DNA of 64,000 nt from Allorhodoferax sp032337135 (GCF_032337135.1 NZ_JAVXZZ010000002.1:620001-684000), one strand, 5' to 3'. Numbered from the stretch's first letter, positions 26,166 through 35,856 are shown. The notes: generated by a model from the letters alone, not told the origin. A program made the numbers and translations.

Positions 26166-26486
26166 TCAAGGCCGCAGTGCATCCTTGTGCGGCTCAGTTG
26201 AGGGGCTGATACTGGACTGCCACAGCCGCCAGGCGCGGTAGCCGGTGAGGGCCACCTTCAGCAGCGCCACCAGGTTCTGCAGCCGCTGCACACCCAGGTG
26301 CGGCAAGGCCAGGCTTACCAGCGTGGCGGTGAAGGGGGCCGTCCAGGGTGCGCTGGGCTCAGGGGTGAGGGGCTGGCGCAGCTGGGTTTTGGCCTGGCCC
26401 AGGGCGCGCTGCAGGCGCAGGCGCTCCAGGTCGCAGCGCTGCACCAGCAAGGCCTTGCGGGTGGCGTAGTCGTTCTGGTTGCTCAT
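26166..26486 (-). CDS. YqjK-like protein
   Basis: A 106-residue basic protein with an N-terminal helical region (RKALLVQRCDLERLRLQRAL) and a moderately hydrophobic middle. Its position after a DUF883 gene and a YqjE-type gene matches the yqjD-yqjE-yqjK order of E. coli, which is the main reason for the name. ATG at 26486 is preceded by GGCGGAGGTTTCC and overlaps the stop of a 22-codon frame as ATGA. Confidence 0.6.
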   Translation of the reverse strand: MSNQNDYATRKALLVQRCDLERLRLQRALGQAKTQLRQPLTPEPSAPWTAPFTATLVSLALPHLGVQRLQNLVALLKVALTGYRAWRLWQSSISPSTEPHKDALRP

Positions 26487-26551
26487 TGGAAACCTCCGCC
26501 TTGCGGGCTGCGGTGCGAGCTAGCTTGGGAGTGGCCCTGCGCGTTGCTCAT
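26483..26551 (-). CDS. 22-codon coupling ORF between YqjE- and YqjK-like genes
   Basis: A frame of 22 codons (MSNAQGHSQASSHRSPQGGG plus two residues). Its ATG overlaps the stop of the YqjE-like gene and its stop overlaps the ATG of the YqjK-like gene, both as ATGA. It also encloses the ribosome site of the latter. The residues are low complexity, so it may serve translational coupling rather than make a functional peptide, or be fortuitous. Confidence 0.3.
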   Translation of the reverse strand: MSNAQGHSQASSHRSPQGGGFQ

Positions 26552-26970
26552 ATGCCCCCTCCGTTGTCGTCGGCGGGCCCGGCCGCCATCTGCCGCCCCA
26601 GCAGCACGCGGTCCTTGTCGAACTCGGCAATGGTGGCGGCAAAGGGCAGGGCGGCGTCGCGCCCCAGTTGGTGCGACTTGCGCATCATCCACCAGCCCGC
26701 CAGCGCAAAGCCCAGGGTGGGCAGCAGCAGGGCCAGCAGGCGGTTGGTGTTCCACAGCAGGGCAGCAGCGAACACGCCCAGCCCAAGCAAGGCAAACACC
26801 AGCAGCAAGATGCCGGCAAAGAGCCAGCCCAGGCGCACGGTCAGGCGCTCGCGTTCCTCGGCCAGCTCCACGCTGGCCAGGTCCAGCCGGGCGCGCAGCA
26901 GGGCCAGGGCGCTGTCACCCACCTGGGCGGCGGTGGCCTTCAGGGATGGTGGTGTTTCCGGTGTGGTCAT
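26548..26970 (-). CDS. YqjE-like (phage holin superfamily III) membrane protein
   Basis: A 140-residue protein: N-terminal amphipathic helix (ALALLRARLDLASVELAEER), two adjacent transmembrane helices (LFAGILLLVFALLGLGVFAA and LLALLLPTLGFALAGWWMM) and a soluble tail. The Pfam family is named phage holin, but chromosomal members such as E. coli YqjE are inner-membrane proteins and not lysis factors. It lies six bases after a DUF883 gene. Confidence 0.8.
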   Translation of the reverse strand: MTTPETPPSLKATAAQVGDSALALLRARLDLASVELAEERERLTVRLGWLFAGILLLVFALLGLGVFAAALLWNTNRLLALLLPTLGFALAGWWMMRKSHQLGRDAALPFAATIAEFDKDRVLLGRQMAAGPADDNGGGI

Positions 26971-26976
26971 GGCGCG

Positions 26977-27270
26977 TCAGCGGCGGGACACCAGCACGCC
27001 CAGCACAAAGCCCACCGCGGCCGCGATGCCCACCGCTTGCCAGGGGTTGGTTTGCACATAGGCTTCGGTGGCCTGCTTCATGGCGCGGGCCTTCTCGGCC
27101 GCTTCGCCTTCCAGGCTGCTGAGCTGGGCCCGCGCTTGGGCAAGCTTTTCTTCCACCTGGGCCTGGATCTGCCGGGCTGCTTCGGGCCCTTCGGTCTGGG
27201 CCCGTGCCAGCAGGGCATCGGCCTGGGCCAGCACGGCACTCAGGTCGTCGGCGAGTTTGTCCATCGGCAT
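26977..27270 (-). CDS. DUF883 (YqjD/ElaB-type) membrane-anchored protein
   Basis: ATG at 27270 follows AGAGGAAACCCCT. The 97-residue protein has a coiled-coil N-terminal part and a C-terminal hydrophobic helix with GxxxG-like spacing (AVGIAAAVGFVLGVLVSRR), the arrangement of YqjD and ElaB. In E. coli these anchor to the inner membrane and bind ribosomes in stationary phase. It is the first gene of the yqj-like cluster, divergent from the sigma54 activator. Confidence 0.85.
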   Translation of the reverse strand: MPMDKLADDLSAVLAQADALLARAQTEGPEAARQIQAQVEEKLAQARAQLSSLEGEAAEKARAMKQATEAYVQTNPWQAVGIAAAVGFVLGVLVSRR

Positions 27271-27343
27271 AGGGGTTTCCTCTAGCAAGCGGTGTCAGGG
27301 GTTGGCAAACATTGTAGGGGGCAGGCCGCTACCATCGCTGTCC

Positions 27344-28855
<1,512 letters not shown>

Positions 28856-28977
28856 AATCGCGCCGGGCTGGAAGGACGCCCACCTCGCGAAAGCACTGAC
28901 ACCTCGTTAGCTGCAAGCACTGCTTGCATACCCTCCTTGGCCCCCTGCGAGACCGGCCGACTTCTTGTGGAGATGGT

Positions 28978-29451
28978 ATGCACCATTCAATTTCTTCTGA
29001 CATTTCGCCCCAGGGCTCCAAGGACCTGCTGCTGCGCGAGGCCAAGCGCCTGCACCGCGCGGCCCAGTCGGACTCGCCCGCCGAATCGCTACCCGTGCTG
29101 CGGCGCCTGCTGGCTGCCGAGGCAATTCCTGGCCCCAGCTTGCCCGCCGCCTTTCGGGCCCGCACGCAGGTGCAGCGCAAGCATGTGCTGCGTGCCCTGG
29201 CGCTGGAGGCGGGCTACCCCTCGTGGGAGGCGCTGGTAGCAGCGCTGGGTGATGCCGACCTTCAGGCCTTGGGGCAAGGCCTGCAGGCCCTGCGCGGTAC
29301 CGGTGTGCTCAAGCTCTGGTTCTCGTCCATGGCGCAGGCCCAGGAATACACCCGCACCCACGGCGGGCAGGCCATTGCCATGGGCAGCCAGGCGGTGGTG
29401 CTGGAAGCAGCGCCAAGCCTGCCGCAAGCCGGAGGTGCGCACCATGGCTGA
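28978..29451 (+). CDS. Hypothetical protein, 157 residues
   Basis: ATG at 28978 follows GGAGATGGT. The N-terminal half is Arg/Ala-rich and helical; the segment VLRALALEAGYPSWEALVAA resembles a short helical motif seen near the start of some ankyrin or glyoxalase-like proteins, but no family can be named. The C-terminus (KLWFSSMAQAQEYTRTHGG) looks like an alpha/beta unit. It overlaps the next gene by eight bases, so the two are co-translated. Confidence 0.6.
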   Translation: MHHSISSDISPQGSKDLLLREAKRLHRAAQSDSPAESLPVLRRLLAAEAIPGPSLPAAFRARTQVQRKHVLRALALEAGYPSWEALVAALGDADLQALGQGLQALRGTGVLKLWFSSMAQAQEYTRTHGGQAIAMGSQAVVLEAAPSLPQAGGAHHG

Positions 29452-29878
29452 GCAACTGTTTGCCTGGTGCAGCAACGCGGCTATTGCGGCATGGCTCGGC
29501 CTGGGTTGTGCGGCGGCGCTAGGCCCGGGGCCGTGGCGCGAGCGCCTGCTGTTCGTGGCAGGGCGCGCCGTTCCGCTGGCTTTGTGCCTGGTCTATGTGC
29601 TGGTGCTGGTGGGCTACTGGGGCACGGCGCCCGGTGGCGGGTTTACCAGCCTGGCGTCGGTGCTGTTGCTGTTTGCCGCGCCCGGCAAGATGCTGGGCGG
29701 CTGGCTCCACTTCCTGGCCTTCGACCTGCTGGTAGGGCACTGGATGGTGCAGACTGTGGTGGAGCGAAACCTGTCGCGCTGGCCCTTGCTGCTGTTCCTG
29801 CCGCTGGCATTCTTGTGGGGGCCGATGGGCCTGCTGGGGTTTACGGGCTGGTTGGTGGGGGGGCGGCGCGGGCGTTGA
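29444..29878 (+). CDS. ABA4-like (DUF4281) membrane protein
   Basis: A 144-residue integral membrane protein with four hydrophobic helices. The motif GGWLHFLAFDLLVGHWMVQ, followed by FLPLAFLWGPMGLLGF, is characteristic of the ABA4-like family, named after a plant neoxanthin-related protein; bacterial members have no assigned function. It overlaps the preceding unknown gene, suggesting a shared task. Confidence 0.75.
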   Translation: MAEQLFAWCSNAAIAAWLGLGCAAALGPGPWRERLLFVAGRAVPLALCLVYVLVLVGYWGTAPGGGFTSLASVLLLFAAPGKMLGGWLHFLAFDLLVGHWMVQTVVERNLSRWPLLLFLPLAFLWGPMGLLGFTGWLVGGRRGR

Positions 29879-30031
29879 TTTGCTGCGAATCTAGCCATCA
29901 GTTCAAAGAGAAACGGATGGATTTAAAGCTAGCGTTCAAGGTTTGCGCTCGGCCGAGGGGGGCGACAGGGAATGGAAGGACCAAGACGAAATGGCGGCCT
30001 GAAGAGAGCGGCCGTCGGGTCGGGCGTCAGA

Positions 30032-30574
30032 TTAGCTTGTATACCAGTCTCGGACGCCCATGACAGACGCGAAAACAAAGAATGCTGCAAGTGCTTTGAT
30101 GAGCATCGGGCGTGATTTCTGCAGAGGTACTTGCGATCGATAGTGAGCGATGGCGACGCACGCCACGATATATGCACAGATTGGTGTCCCGACTACAAGT
30201 GCCAAGAGGAACCATATATGAGCCACAGCCGGTATTGCGCTGCTGCCTTGATACCAGAGTTCGAACCCTGAAAGGACGATAGCGCATCCGACCAATGCCC
30301 CGCCGATTGGGCCATAGACAGAGAATGCCTTGTGATGGCTGTCGCAGTTGCGTACGAAAAAATTGAAGTGACCACCAGGTATGGCGCGATAAATAGATAT
30401 TCCCAACGTGGCAAGAAAAAGCAATGTGACTGGTGGTATCACGTCAAGGTCGAGTAAGTGCTGCAAAAGAATTTCAGATTTATGCACTTTTAAACTGGAC
30501 AAAAATTGGGCGCAAGAGGCCAATCCAACGGCGCCCAAAAAAGGTCTAAGGCGTGGGCTGTCTTCTGTATTCAT
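30032..30574 (-). CDS. Hypothetical membrane protein, 180 residues
   Basis: Four hydrophobic helices are visible (for example VIPPVTLLFLATLGISIY, IGGALVGCAIVLSGF, IWFLLALVVGTPICAYIVAC, ALAAFFVFASVMGV), so the product is an inner-membrane protein. No family recognised. The gene is more AT-rich than its surroundings and lies in an accessory stretch (29.9-32.0 kb) between the ABA4-like gene and the sigma54-driven locus. Confidence 0.55.
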   Translation of the reverse strand: MNTEDSPRLRPFLGAVGLASCAQFLSSLKVHKSEILLQHLLDLDVIPPVTLLFLATLGISIYRAIPGGHFNFFVRNCDSHHKAFSVYGPIGGALVGCAIVLSGFELWYQGSSAIPAVAHIWFLLALVVGTPICAYIVACVAIAHYRSQVPLQKSRPMLIKALAAFFVFASVMGVRDWYTS

Positions 30575-30759
30575 AGAAAACGAAAAGTCTTTATCAGCGG
30601 CGCTGCAAAGTGTGAAAAATCATCAAAAAGTTCTGCTGCAAATAAACCATGCTGGACAGAATCACCAGCGCTGACGGTTGCGCCAAGGTGACTGAAAGCT
30701 TCGTGCCCTACTGTCTTTTGCATTGTGGCTGGGCCAAATGGTTTGGGCAGAGTGCGAGG

Positions 30760-31368
30760 TTAGACATAGTTGCTAAGTAGCCGACGGTGCTTATGAATCA
30801 ACCGATCTCGCTCTTCTCTCGTGGCAGCGATAATGTCGCCATGAACCACGCCATTCTTCACGCCCGGCCACCGCATAAAGAATAGTTGGCGATAGTTTCG
30901 TTTTGTGAGAGGGTCGTTGTAACTAACGCCGAGAACAAAGAAATATCCGGGGTGAGAGGGGGCATTTATCGTCTGCTCACCAAGTTGTGCCATCCATTCG
31001 GCACCGGGCGGGAAGTCATCTGCAAGTGACGAAGGAGACTCCATGGGCGGGGAACTGTCGTCGGTGGGAATGATAAAAATAGATGAAGCGATTTCTGTGG
31101 CTGGACGCGCACCATAGTTCTTAAACAGCCCCTTAGCCAACGCCACATTTGGGTCTAACTCTGCTGGGCCACCTGTGCTGGTGGAGGTTGGAAGAGGCTT
31201 CCGTTCCATGCGTGTTTCTTCGAACGAAAAATACGGTCGGCCTTGTTCTCGCTGAAACACGTTGCTTTCATGACTTAATTTCAGTGCGCGCCATGCTGCT
31301 ATGGCGGACACTGCCGCAGCGACAGTTGAAAGAGCGTTAAGCCAAGATTGAAGAGTTGCAGAATCCAT
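30760..31368 (-). CDS. Hypothetical protein with N-terminal membrane helix
   Basis: ATG at 31368 gives 202 residues: a hydrophobic N-terminal helix (LSTVAAAVSAIAAW) followed by a soluble domain containing YFSFEETR, KNYGARPATEI and YFFVLGVSYND. This resembles many small predicted membrane-anchored proteins of unknown role. Composition is AT-richer than the core genome. Short GTTAGAC-type sequences lie directly before the start and across the stop codon, as in integron gene cassettes, but a full attC is not found. Confidence 0.55.
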   Translation of the reverse strand: MDSATLQSWLNALSTVAAAVSAIAAWRALKLSHESNVFQREQGRPYFSFEETRMERKPLPTSTSTGGPAELDPNVALAKGLFKNYGARPATEIASSIFIIPTDDSSPPMESPSSLADDFPPGAEWMAQLGEQTINAPSHPGYFFVLGVSYNDPLTKRNYRQLFFMRWPGVKNGVVHGDIIAATREERDRLIHKHRRLLSNYV

Positions 31369-32023
31369 AATCAAAATGTCTAACGTTGAAAATTCGCGGC
31401 GAACGCTTAGCAGGAGTCCGCACGGTGGCGGCGGTCTGTCGCGGATCGAGATTTCCTTGTGCGTTTTCGGACTCTGTTCAAAATTGTCCTCTCGTCGTCA
31501 AAAGTTCGCTTTTGTCCGCGCGCTGTGTCGCAGCGACGCACGCTATCGGAAATGTTTGACTGTAGGTGAGAACGATGAGGGCCCGTGTAAAAAATTGGCA
31601 TGGGCTCCGGGTTTTGTATAAAAGCACAGTTATAAATTATTGATGAAGCACGGTACTTTCAAATAGCAATCCCTCCCCTCCTTGATCAGCTTCTTTGGCG
31701 CCATTGCAAAGTGCACTCAGGTAGAGTGGCTCAATCTGGTATCCACGCCTCATGAGCACTTTGAAGTCGAGTGCGCGATTCCAACTCCAATAACCGTTTA
31801 CTCGGTTAGACCCACGGATGGTTCATATTCGGCGAACGCTGAACAGCGAGCCGATGCTTAAACAACGGTATGTCGATGGCGTTGCCACCCTCCTAAATTG
31901 GTTAACCTATACATGTTTAAAAAAAATACACATGAACGAAAAACATTCACAAGTTTGACTAAAAATTGATCAAACTTTAACGCAGCCTCTGCAAAGACAG
32001 GGGAAGTTTGCCTCTTTTTACCC
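31369..32023. other. AT-rich intergenic region, no gene supported
   Basis: About 650 bases between an unknown gene and the sigma54 promoter. A rightward frame at 31376-31621 lacks family features and a ribosome site and is not credited. A 7-bp inverted repeat GAGTCCG/CGGACTC lies near 31415-31485. The final 120 bases are strongly AT-rich and contain a candidate activator site (31951-31977), consistent with a bendable enhancer region. Confidence 0.5.
31951..31977. promoter_or_regulatory. Candidate upstream activator sequence
   Basis: AAGTTTGA (31951-31958) and TCAAACTT (31970-31977) are exact reverse complements with an 11-base spacer. The centre is about 60 bases before the -24 element. Dyads at this sort of distance bind Fis-type HTH enhancer proteins. 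The adjacent activator gene is the likely source of the protein. Confidence 0.5.
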
Positions 32024-32039
32024 TGGCACGCCCCTTGCA
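32024..32039 (+). promoter_or_regulatory. Sigma54 (-24/-12) promoter
   Basis: TGGCAC, five bases, TTGCA: an exact match to the RpoN consensus. The expected transcription start is about 32050, leaving a leader of roughly 30 bases before the binding-protein gene and its AACAGGAGACACC ribosome site. Confidence 0.92.
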
Positions 32040-32078
32040 CTGCGGTGGTGCGATCACAAACCTACAACAGGAGACACC

Positions 32079-33260
32079 ATGAAACTGACGCAACTGCTGG
32101 CCACCACGGCGCTGGCGGCTTTGGGCGCATCTGCCGCCTTTGGCCAGGCCAAGGAAATCAAGATTGCCCACATCTACAGCAAGACAGGGCCGCTGGAAGC
32201 CTACGGCAAGCAGACGCAGACCGGTTTCATGATGGGCCTGGACTACGCCACCAACGGCACGATGACCGTGGCCGGCAAGAAGCTGGTGGTGATCGAGAAG
32301 GACGACCAGGGCAAGCCTGACCTGGGCAAGAGTCTGCTGGCCACCGCCTATGGCGACGACAAGGCCGACATTGCGGTGGGCCCCACCGCTTCTCCCGTGG
32401 CCCTGGCCATGCTGCCGGTGGCTGAGGAATACAAGAAGATTCTGCTGGTGGAGCCTGCCGTGGCGGACAGCATTACCGGCGAGAAATGGAACAAGTACAT
32501 CTTCCGCACCGGCCGCAACAGCTCCCAGGACGCCATTGCCAACGCCGTGGCGCTGGACAAGCAGGGCATCACCATTGCCACCATGGCGCAGGACAGCGCC
32601 TTCGGGCGTGACGGCGTGAAGGCCTTCAAGGAAGCACTGAAGAAAGCCAAGATCGTCCACGAAGAGTACCTGCCGCCCGCTACCTCCGACTTCACCGCCG
32701 GTGGCCAGCGCCTGATCGACAAGCTCAAGGACCAGCCCGGCCGCAAGGTGATCTTCATCATCTGGGCCGGTGGCAGCCCGTTCAAGGTGGCTGATTTGGA
32801 CTTGAAGCGCCACGGTATCGAGATTGCCACCGGTGGCAACATCCTGCCCGCCATGGCCGCCTACAAGCAGTTCCCCGGCATGGAGGGTGCCTCGTACTAC
32901 TACTTTGGCATGCCCAAGAATCCGGTCAACGAAGCCCTGGTGGCCCGCCACTACAAGGAGTTCAAGGCACCGCCGGACTTCTTCACCGCCGGTGGCTTTT
33001 CCGCCGCCATGGCGCTGGTGACGGCGCTGAACAACAGCAAGGGTGACACCGCGGCCAACACCCTGATCAAGACCATGGAAGGCATGAGCTTCGATACGCC
33101 CAAGGGCAAGATGACCTTCCGCAAGGAAGACCACCAGGCCATGCAGAGCATGTACCACTTCAAGATCAAGGTCGACCCGGCCTTTGCCTGGGGCGTGCCG
33201 GAGTTGGTGCGTGAGATCAAGGCGGACGAGATGAACGTCCCCATCCGCAACAACCGCTGA
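32079..33260 (+). CDS. Branched-chain-amino-acid-type ABC transporter binding protein
   Basis: A 393-residue LivK/Leu-Ile-Val-binding family protein with signal peptide cleaved near AAFGQAKE. IAHIYSKTGPLEAYGKQT, the GPTASPVALAMLPVAEEYK region and DSAFGRDGVKAFKEAL are typical of type I periplasmic binding folds. This family takes amino acids but also aromatic acids, urea and other small carboxylates. It is directly behind the sigma54 promoter and is followed by a cluster of hairpins, so it is probably the most abundant product of the locus. Confidence 0.9.
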   Translation: MKLTQLLATTALAALGASAAFGQAKEIKIAHIYSKTGPLEAYGKQTQTGFMMGLDYATNGTMTVAGKKLVVIEKDDQGKPDLGKSLLATAYGDDKADIAVGPTASPVALAMLPVAEEYKKILLVEPAVADSITGEKWNKYIFRTGRNSSQDAIANAVALDKQGITIATMAQDSAFGRDGVKAFKEALKKAKIVHEEYLPPATSDFTAGGQRLIDKLKDQPGRKVIFIIWAGGSPFKVADLDLKRHGIEIATGGNILPAMAAYKQFPGMEGASYYYFGMPKNPVNEALVARHYKEFKAPPDFFTAGGFSAAMALVTALNNSKGDTAANTLIKTMEGMSFDTPKGKMTFRKEDHQAMQSMYHFKIKVDPAFAWGVPELVREIKADEMNVPIRNNR

Positions 33261-33265
33261 GTTCG

Positions 33266-33337
33266 AGCCCGGTTTGGGCTGCCCGGCGTCAGCACTGACG
33301 TCGGGCGTTTCCCGCGGGGCGGCCGCCCCTTTTTTTT
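33266..33337 (+). terminator. Hairpin cluster and terminator after binding-protein gene
   Basis: Three hairpins in tandem: AGCCC/GGGCT (33266-33280), a long imperfect stem at 33281-33306 (CGTCAG/CTGACG core), and GGGGC/GCCCC (33316-33329) followed by eight T residues. The last is a canonical terminator. Partial read-through would lower expression of downstream genes relative to the binding protein. Confidence 0.8.
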
Positions 33338-33416
33338 CAACGTGACAGGTGATGAACCCCCGGATTACACGGGGGCCGGACAGGTTTTTTCCAAAAACAT
33401 TACGGAGACACATCCC

Positions 33417-34928
33417 ATGGTGAAATTCAACAAACTGCAGGCAGCAGTGTCGGTACTGGCACTGGGCGTTGGGCTTGCACACGCGGCGGTTACGCTGCCC
33501 GCGCTGAACATCGACAAGACGCAGATCACGACTTCAGGTCTTTCGTCCGGCGGCTTCATGGCCAACCAGATGGGCATTGCCTATTCCAGCACCTTTTCGG
33601 GGGTGGGCGTATTCGCTGCAGGGCCGTACTGGTGTGCGGGTGGGGTGAACTACACCTCGTGCATGTACAACGCCAGCATCACGCAGTCGATCCTGACCAA
33701 CGCCCAGGCCAAGATCGACGCCTGGAGCGGCACGACCATCGACGCCAAGTCGAACATCCCCAACCAGAAGGTGTTCATCTTCGTGGGCAGCAGCGATACC
33801 ACCGTGGGCCCCAACCCCGTGGCGGCCCTCAACACCCAGTACAACAACCTGGGCGTGCCTGCCGCCAGCAAGAAGTATGTGGTGCAGAGCGGCGTGGCCC
33901 ACGTTTTCCCCACCGACTTTGACAGCACCGGCAACAACTCCTGCAGCAGCGCAGCGTCGCCCTTCATCAGCAACTGCAGCTACGACGGTGCCAAGGCGGT
34001 GCTGGAGCATTTCTACGGCACGCTCAATGCCCGCAACAACGCTCCCGCTGCGGCCAACTACATCGAGTTCGACCAGACGCCCTACACCAGCGCCAACCCC
34101 GGCATGGCCTCCACGGGCTGGGCGTATGTGCCGGCCAGCTGCGCCAGTGGCACCCAGTGCAAGCTGCACGTGGCCTTCCATGGCTGCCAGCAGAGCACCG
34201 ACAAGATCGGTGACAAGTTCGTGAAGAACACTGGCTACACGCGCTGGGCCGACACCAACAACATCGTGGTGCTGTTCCCGCAGACCAAGATCGACAACAC
34301 CAGCCGCCAAACCGCGGCGAGTGGTTCGCTGGCCAACCCCAACGCCTGCTGGGACTGGATTGGCTGGTATGGCTCCAACTTTGCCCAGAACACCGGCGTG
34401 CAGATGAAGGCCGTGAAGGCCATGGTGGACAAGGTTTCCAGCGGCTCGACCGGTGGTGGCGGTGGTGGTGGCGGCGGCGGTACCACGCTGCCCGCACCGG
34501 CGAATGTCACTGCCAGCGGTGCCACCAACACCAGCATGGTGATCGCCTGGGGCAGCGTGAGCGGTGCTGCCAGCTACAACGTGTACCGCAACGGCACCAA
34601 GGCCAACGCCAGTGCCATCGCGGGCACCAGCTACACCGACAGCGGCCTCACTGCGGCCACCACGTATTCGTGGACGGTGAAGGCGGTAGACAGCAGCGGG
34701 GTTGAAGGCACCGCGTCCAGCGCCGTGTCTGCCACTACCACGGGCACGGTTGCCACCTGCACCACGGCCAGCAACTACGCACACACCACCGCAGGTCGGG
34801 CCTACCAGTCGCTGGGCATTGCCTACGCCAACGGGTCGAACCAGAGCATGGGCCTGTGGAATACCTTCACGACGACCACGCTCAAGCAGACCGGCCCGAA
34901 CTACTATGTGGTGGGCACCTGCCCCTGA
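33417..34928 (+). CDS. Extracellular poly(3-hydroxybutyrate) depolymerase, type 2 catalytic domain
   Basis: ATG at 33417 follows TTACGGAGACACATCCC and gives 503 residues. A signal peptide ends near AHAAVT. The lipase box GLSSG (Ser about 43) comes before the oxyanion histidine in VAFHGC (about 255), the order that defines type 2 PHB depolymerase catalytic domains. A poly-glycine linker at about 345 leads to a fibronectin type III domain (about 358-445) and a C-terminal ~57-residue substrate-binding-type domain beginning ATCTTASNY. Such enzymes bind PHB granules outside the cell and release hydroxybutyrate oligomers. It sits between the binding protein and the transporter genes. Confidence 0.9.
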   Translation: MVKFNKLQAAVSVLALGVGLAHAAVTLPALNIDKTQITTSGLSSGGFMANQMGIAYSSTFSGVGVFAAGPYWCAGGVNYTSCMYNASITQSILTNAQAKIDAWSGTTIDAKSNIPNQKVFIFVGSSDTTVGPNPVAALNTQYNNLGVPAASKKYVVQSGVAHVFPTDFDSTGNNSCSSAASPFISNCSYDGAKAVLEHFYGTLNARNNAPAAANYIEFDQTPYTSANPGMASTGWAYVPASCASGTQCKLHVAFHGCQQSTDKIGDKFVKNTGYTRWADTNNIVVLFPQTKIDNTSRQTAASGSLANPNACWDWIGWYGSNFAQNTGVQMKAVKAMVDKVSSGSTGGGGGGGGGGTTLPAPANVTASGATNTSMVIAWGSVSGAASYNVYRNGTKANASAIAGTSYTDSGLTAATTYSWTVKAVDSSGVEGTASSAVSATTTGTVATCTTASNYAHTTAGRAYQSLGIAYANGSNQSMGLWNTFTTTTLKQTGPNYYVVGTCP

Positions 34929-34930
34929 TG

Positions 34931-35023
34931 CGGATTCGCCTTCATGCGTATAGCTGTGTTGCTTTGTCTCGCCGTGCCTCAGCACTGTCTTCGACTTCGC
35001 GCCTTGCTCTACGCTTGAATCCG
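34931..35023. repeat. 93-base palindromic element after the depolymerase gene
   Basis: Arms CGGATTC (34931-34937) and GCGTA (34946-34950) pair with TACGC (35010-35014) and GAATCCG (35017-35023). The interior contains TTCGACTTCGCGCC. It begins two bases after the stop codon. It looks like a dispersed palindromic repeat, but only one copy lies in this window. Confidence 0.45.
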
Positions 35024-35046
35024 AACCCGTAGGAGCCACTGAACCG

Positions 35047-35074
35047 CCGGTGCACGCGGGTGCACCGGTTTTTT
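35047..35074 (+). terminator. Strong intrinsic terminator just upstream of livG-like gene
   Basis: CCGGTGCAC (35047-35055) pairs perfectly with GTGCACCGG (35060-35068), followed by six T residues. It ends 11 bases before the ATG of the ATPase gene, so the hairpin also sits close to that gene's ribosome site. Confidence 0.9.
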
Positions 35075-35085
35075 GAACGAAAGCC

Positions 35086-35856
35086 ATGCTGGAAACACAA
35101 GATCTGACAGTCCGCTTCGGTGGGCATGTGGCGGTGAACGCGGTATCCACCACGTTTGCACCGGGCACGCTCACGGCCATCGTTGGCCCCAACGGGGCGG
35201 GCAAGACCACGTACTTCAACCTGATCTCGGGCCAGATACCGGCCACGCAGGGCAGGGTGTTCCTGGATGGCGAAGAGCTTACGCACGCAAGCCCCTCGGC
35301 CCGCACCCGCGCGGGCCTGGGGCGAGCGTTCCAGCTTACCAACTTGTTTCCTTCCCTGAGCGTGCTGGAAAACGTGCGCCTGGCGGTGCAGGCTGCGCAC
35401 AGCGGCGCGCACCTGCGCGGCCTGAACCTGTGGAGCATCTGGAGTGACCACGTGGGGCTGACCAACCGCGCCCTCGAAATACTGGACGTGGTGGCCATGC
35501 GCCACCAGCAGGAGGTGGTGGTGTCCAGCCTGCCGCATGGCGACCAGCGCAAGCTCGAAGTGGCGCTGCTCATGGCGCTGGACGCGCAGGTCTACATGTT
35601 TGACGAACCCACGGCCGGCATGAGCCACGACGAGGCGCCAGTCATCCTGAACCTGATCCGCAGGCTGAAGGCCGACAAGACCAAGACGATTCTGCTGGTG
35701 GAGCACAAGATGGACGTGGTGCGCGAACTGGCCGACCGCATCATCGTGCTGCACAACGGCACCCTGGTGGCCGACGGCGAACCGGCCACGGTGATCGCAT
35801 CGAGCGTGGTGCAGGAGGCTTACCTGGGCGTGGCACCGCAGAAGGAGGCCGCATGA
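35086..35856 (+). CDS. livG: ABC transporter ATP-binding protein, LivG type
   Basis: A 256-residue ATPase: Walker A GPNGAGKTT at about 34-42, the LivG-type signature LPHGDQRKLEVAL, Walker B VYMFDEPTAGMS and LVEHKMDVVREL. It energises import with the second ATPase encoded next, whose start overlaps its stop (ATGA). The only transcription signal just upstream is a terminator, so expression may come from read-through of the sigma54 transcript. The symbol reflects family and not a proven amino-acid substrate. Confidence 0.9.
   Translation: MLETQDLTVRFGGHVAVNAVSTTFAPGTLTAIVGPNGAGKTTYFNLISGQIPATQGRVFLDGEELTHASPSARTRAGLGRAFQLTNLFPSLSVLENVRLAVQAAHSGAHLRGLNLWSIWSDHVGLTNRALEILDVVAMRHQQEVVVSSLPHGDQRKLEVALLMALDAQVYMFDEPTAGMSHDEAPVILNLIRRLKADKTKTILLVEHKMDVVRELADRIIVLHNGTLVADGEPATVIASSVVQEAYLGVAPQKEAA

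Noticed and set aside
26548..26970. Possible prophage because of a holin-family protein
   Set aside because: It lies in a YqjD/YqjE/YqjK-like cluster and no phage structural, integrase or lysis genes are near.
31376..31621. 81-codon rightward frame in the AT-rich spacer
   Set aside because: No ribosome site, no recognisable features and Ser/Arg-rich composition typical of non-coding translation.
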